NCBI RefSeq assembly: GCF_002368095.1
Contig: NZ_AP018227.1
Span: 7,146,123-7,210,122, forward strand
Direction of reading: 5' to 3'
Source: Calothrix parasitica NIES-267
GTDB lineage: Bacteria; Cyanobacteriota; Cyanobacteriia; Cyanobacteriales; Nostocaceae
DNA: 64,000 nt
Made by a program: the position numbers and the translations under genes. The notes under the pieces are model-generated. The model ran no database searches and was not told where the DNA came from. It worked only from the letters and a program-made list of their open reading frames with translations. This document shows positions 63,944 to 64,000 of this stretch, one piece after another; the stretch's first letter is position 1, and each line of letters starts with the position of its first letter.

Positions 63944-64000
63944 ATGACTTCTTCTCCCACCCCAGACTCAATCGTAGATTCTCCACCGATAGAATCAGAA
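63944..64000 (+). CDS. Start of a further gene, cut by the window end
   Basis: ATG at 63944 opens a frame of 19 codons to the end ('MTSSPTPDSIVDSPPIESE'). Ser/Pro-rich start, no domain visible. It begins 40 bases after an STRR block, as many genes here do. The call is tentative. Confidence 0.45.
   Translation, partial: MTSSPTPDSIVDSPPIESE

Overview
The window comes from a chromosome of an AT-rich, multicellular-type cyanobacterium, most likely a heterocyst-forming (Nostocales, Rivularia/Calothrix/Nostoc-like) strain. The reasons are: an uptake-hydrogenase maturation operon in the order known from Nostoc (NHL protein, hypF, hypC, hypD, a 4-oxalocrotonate-tautomerase-like gene, hypE, hypA, hypB); a cyanobacterial-type ferredoxin:thioredoxin reductase catalytic subunit; KGK, DUF1350 and DUF309 proteins; NB-ARC/WD40 and CHAT/CHASE2 proteins; HIP1 octamers (GCGATCGC at 3190, 10812, 14759, 19318, 39536, 53643 and 59655); and very many heptameric short tandem repeats (STRRs) of the CAATTAC, AGTAATG and CTGATAA types. 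The genus is an inference. No rRNA, tRNA or CRISPR array was seen.

Layout. 1-8.1 kb: extended hyp operon for [NiFe]-hydrogenase cofactor assembly, with almost every spacer filled by STRRs. 8.7-13.3 kb: DUF58 protein, an unknown protein, a DUF1350 hydrolase, ftrC and a DUF309 protein. 13.6-16.2 kb: LPS-transport set lptA-lptB-lptF. 16.8-22 kb: a 1191-residue STAND ATPase with 14 WD40 repeats, followed by a membrane-anchored Asn/Gln-rich protein. 22-25.4 kb: a decayed zone with gene remnants, MITE-like repeats, one small conserved-looking gene and one secreted coiled-coil gene. 25.4-32.6 kb: a modular SGNH/cadherin-like/LamG protein, a Tat-type TRAP solute receptor, a PEP-CTERM protein, an AlkA-like glycosylase and a cupin. 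32.6-40 kb: an unknown membrane protein, an isoprenylcysteine-methyltransferase-like protein, an unknown membrane protein, and an NfeD-like gene followed by two tandem flotillin-type SPFH genes separated by a 110-bp tandem repeat. 40.4-43 kb: a lipoprotein and a T4 Rnl1-like RNA ligase. 43.3-48.3 kb: GAF histidine kinase, hybrid kinase and response regulator. 48.3-52.3 kb: FAD amine oxidase plus 2OG-Fe(II) oxygenase pair, KGK protein and ychF. 52.4-54.8 kb: CHAT-CHASE2 membrane protein. 55.1-56.4 kb: an IS4-like element. 56.9-63.8 kb: Orn/Lys/Arg-type decarboxylase, secreted protein, glucokinase, histidine phosphatase, CPA2 antiporter, then the start of another gene.

How parts work together. 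HypA/HypB deliver nickel; HypF/HypE make the CN ligands; HypC/HypD assemble the Fe(CN)2CO unit. The hydrogenase structural genes are not here. LptA/LptB/LptF belong to the outer-membrane LPS export bridge. NfeD plus SPFH proteins form a candidate membrane-microdomain module. The two kinases and the stand-alone receiver look like a phosphorelay.

The strongest non-gene signal is how far repeats have entered gene borders: repeats lie right against start codons (hypC, hypD, tautomerase, hypA, lptF, alkA-like, cupin), supply stop codons and C-terminal tails (HypF, HypD, decarboxylase, PEP-CTERM, KGK and others), and have entered the HypF reading frame. Several dispersed palindromic and MITE-like families are defined here by comparing copies within the window. 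I see no system I can confidently call undescribed. The best candidates for a closer look are the NfeD-SPFH-SPFH cluster, the lone RNA ligase, the unknown membrane protein at 32588-34078, and the CHAT-CHASE2 and STAND proteins.
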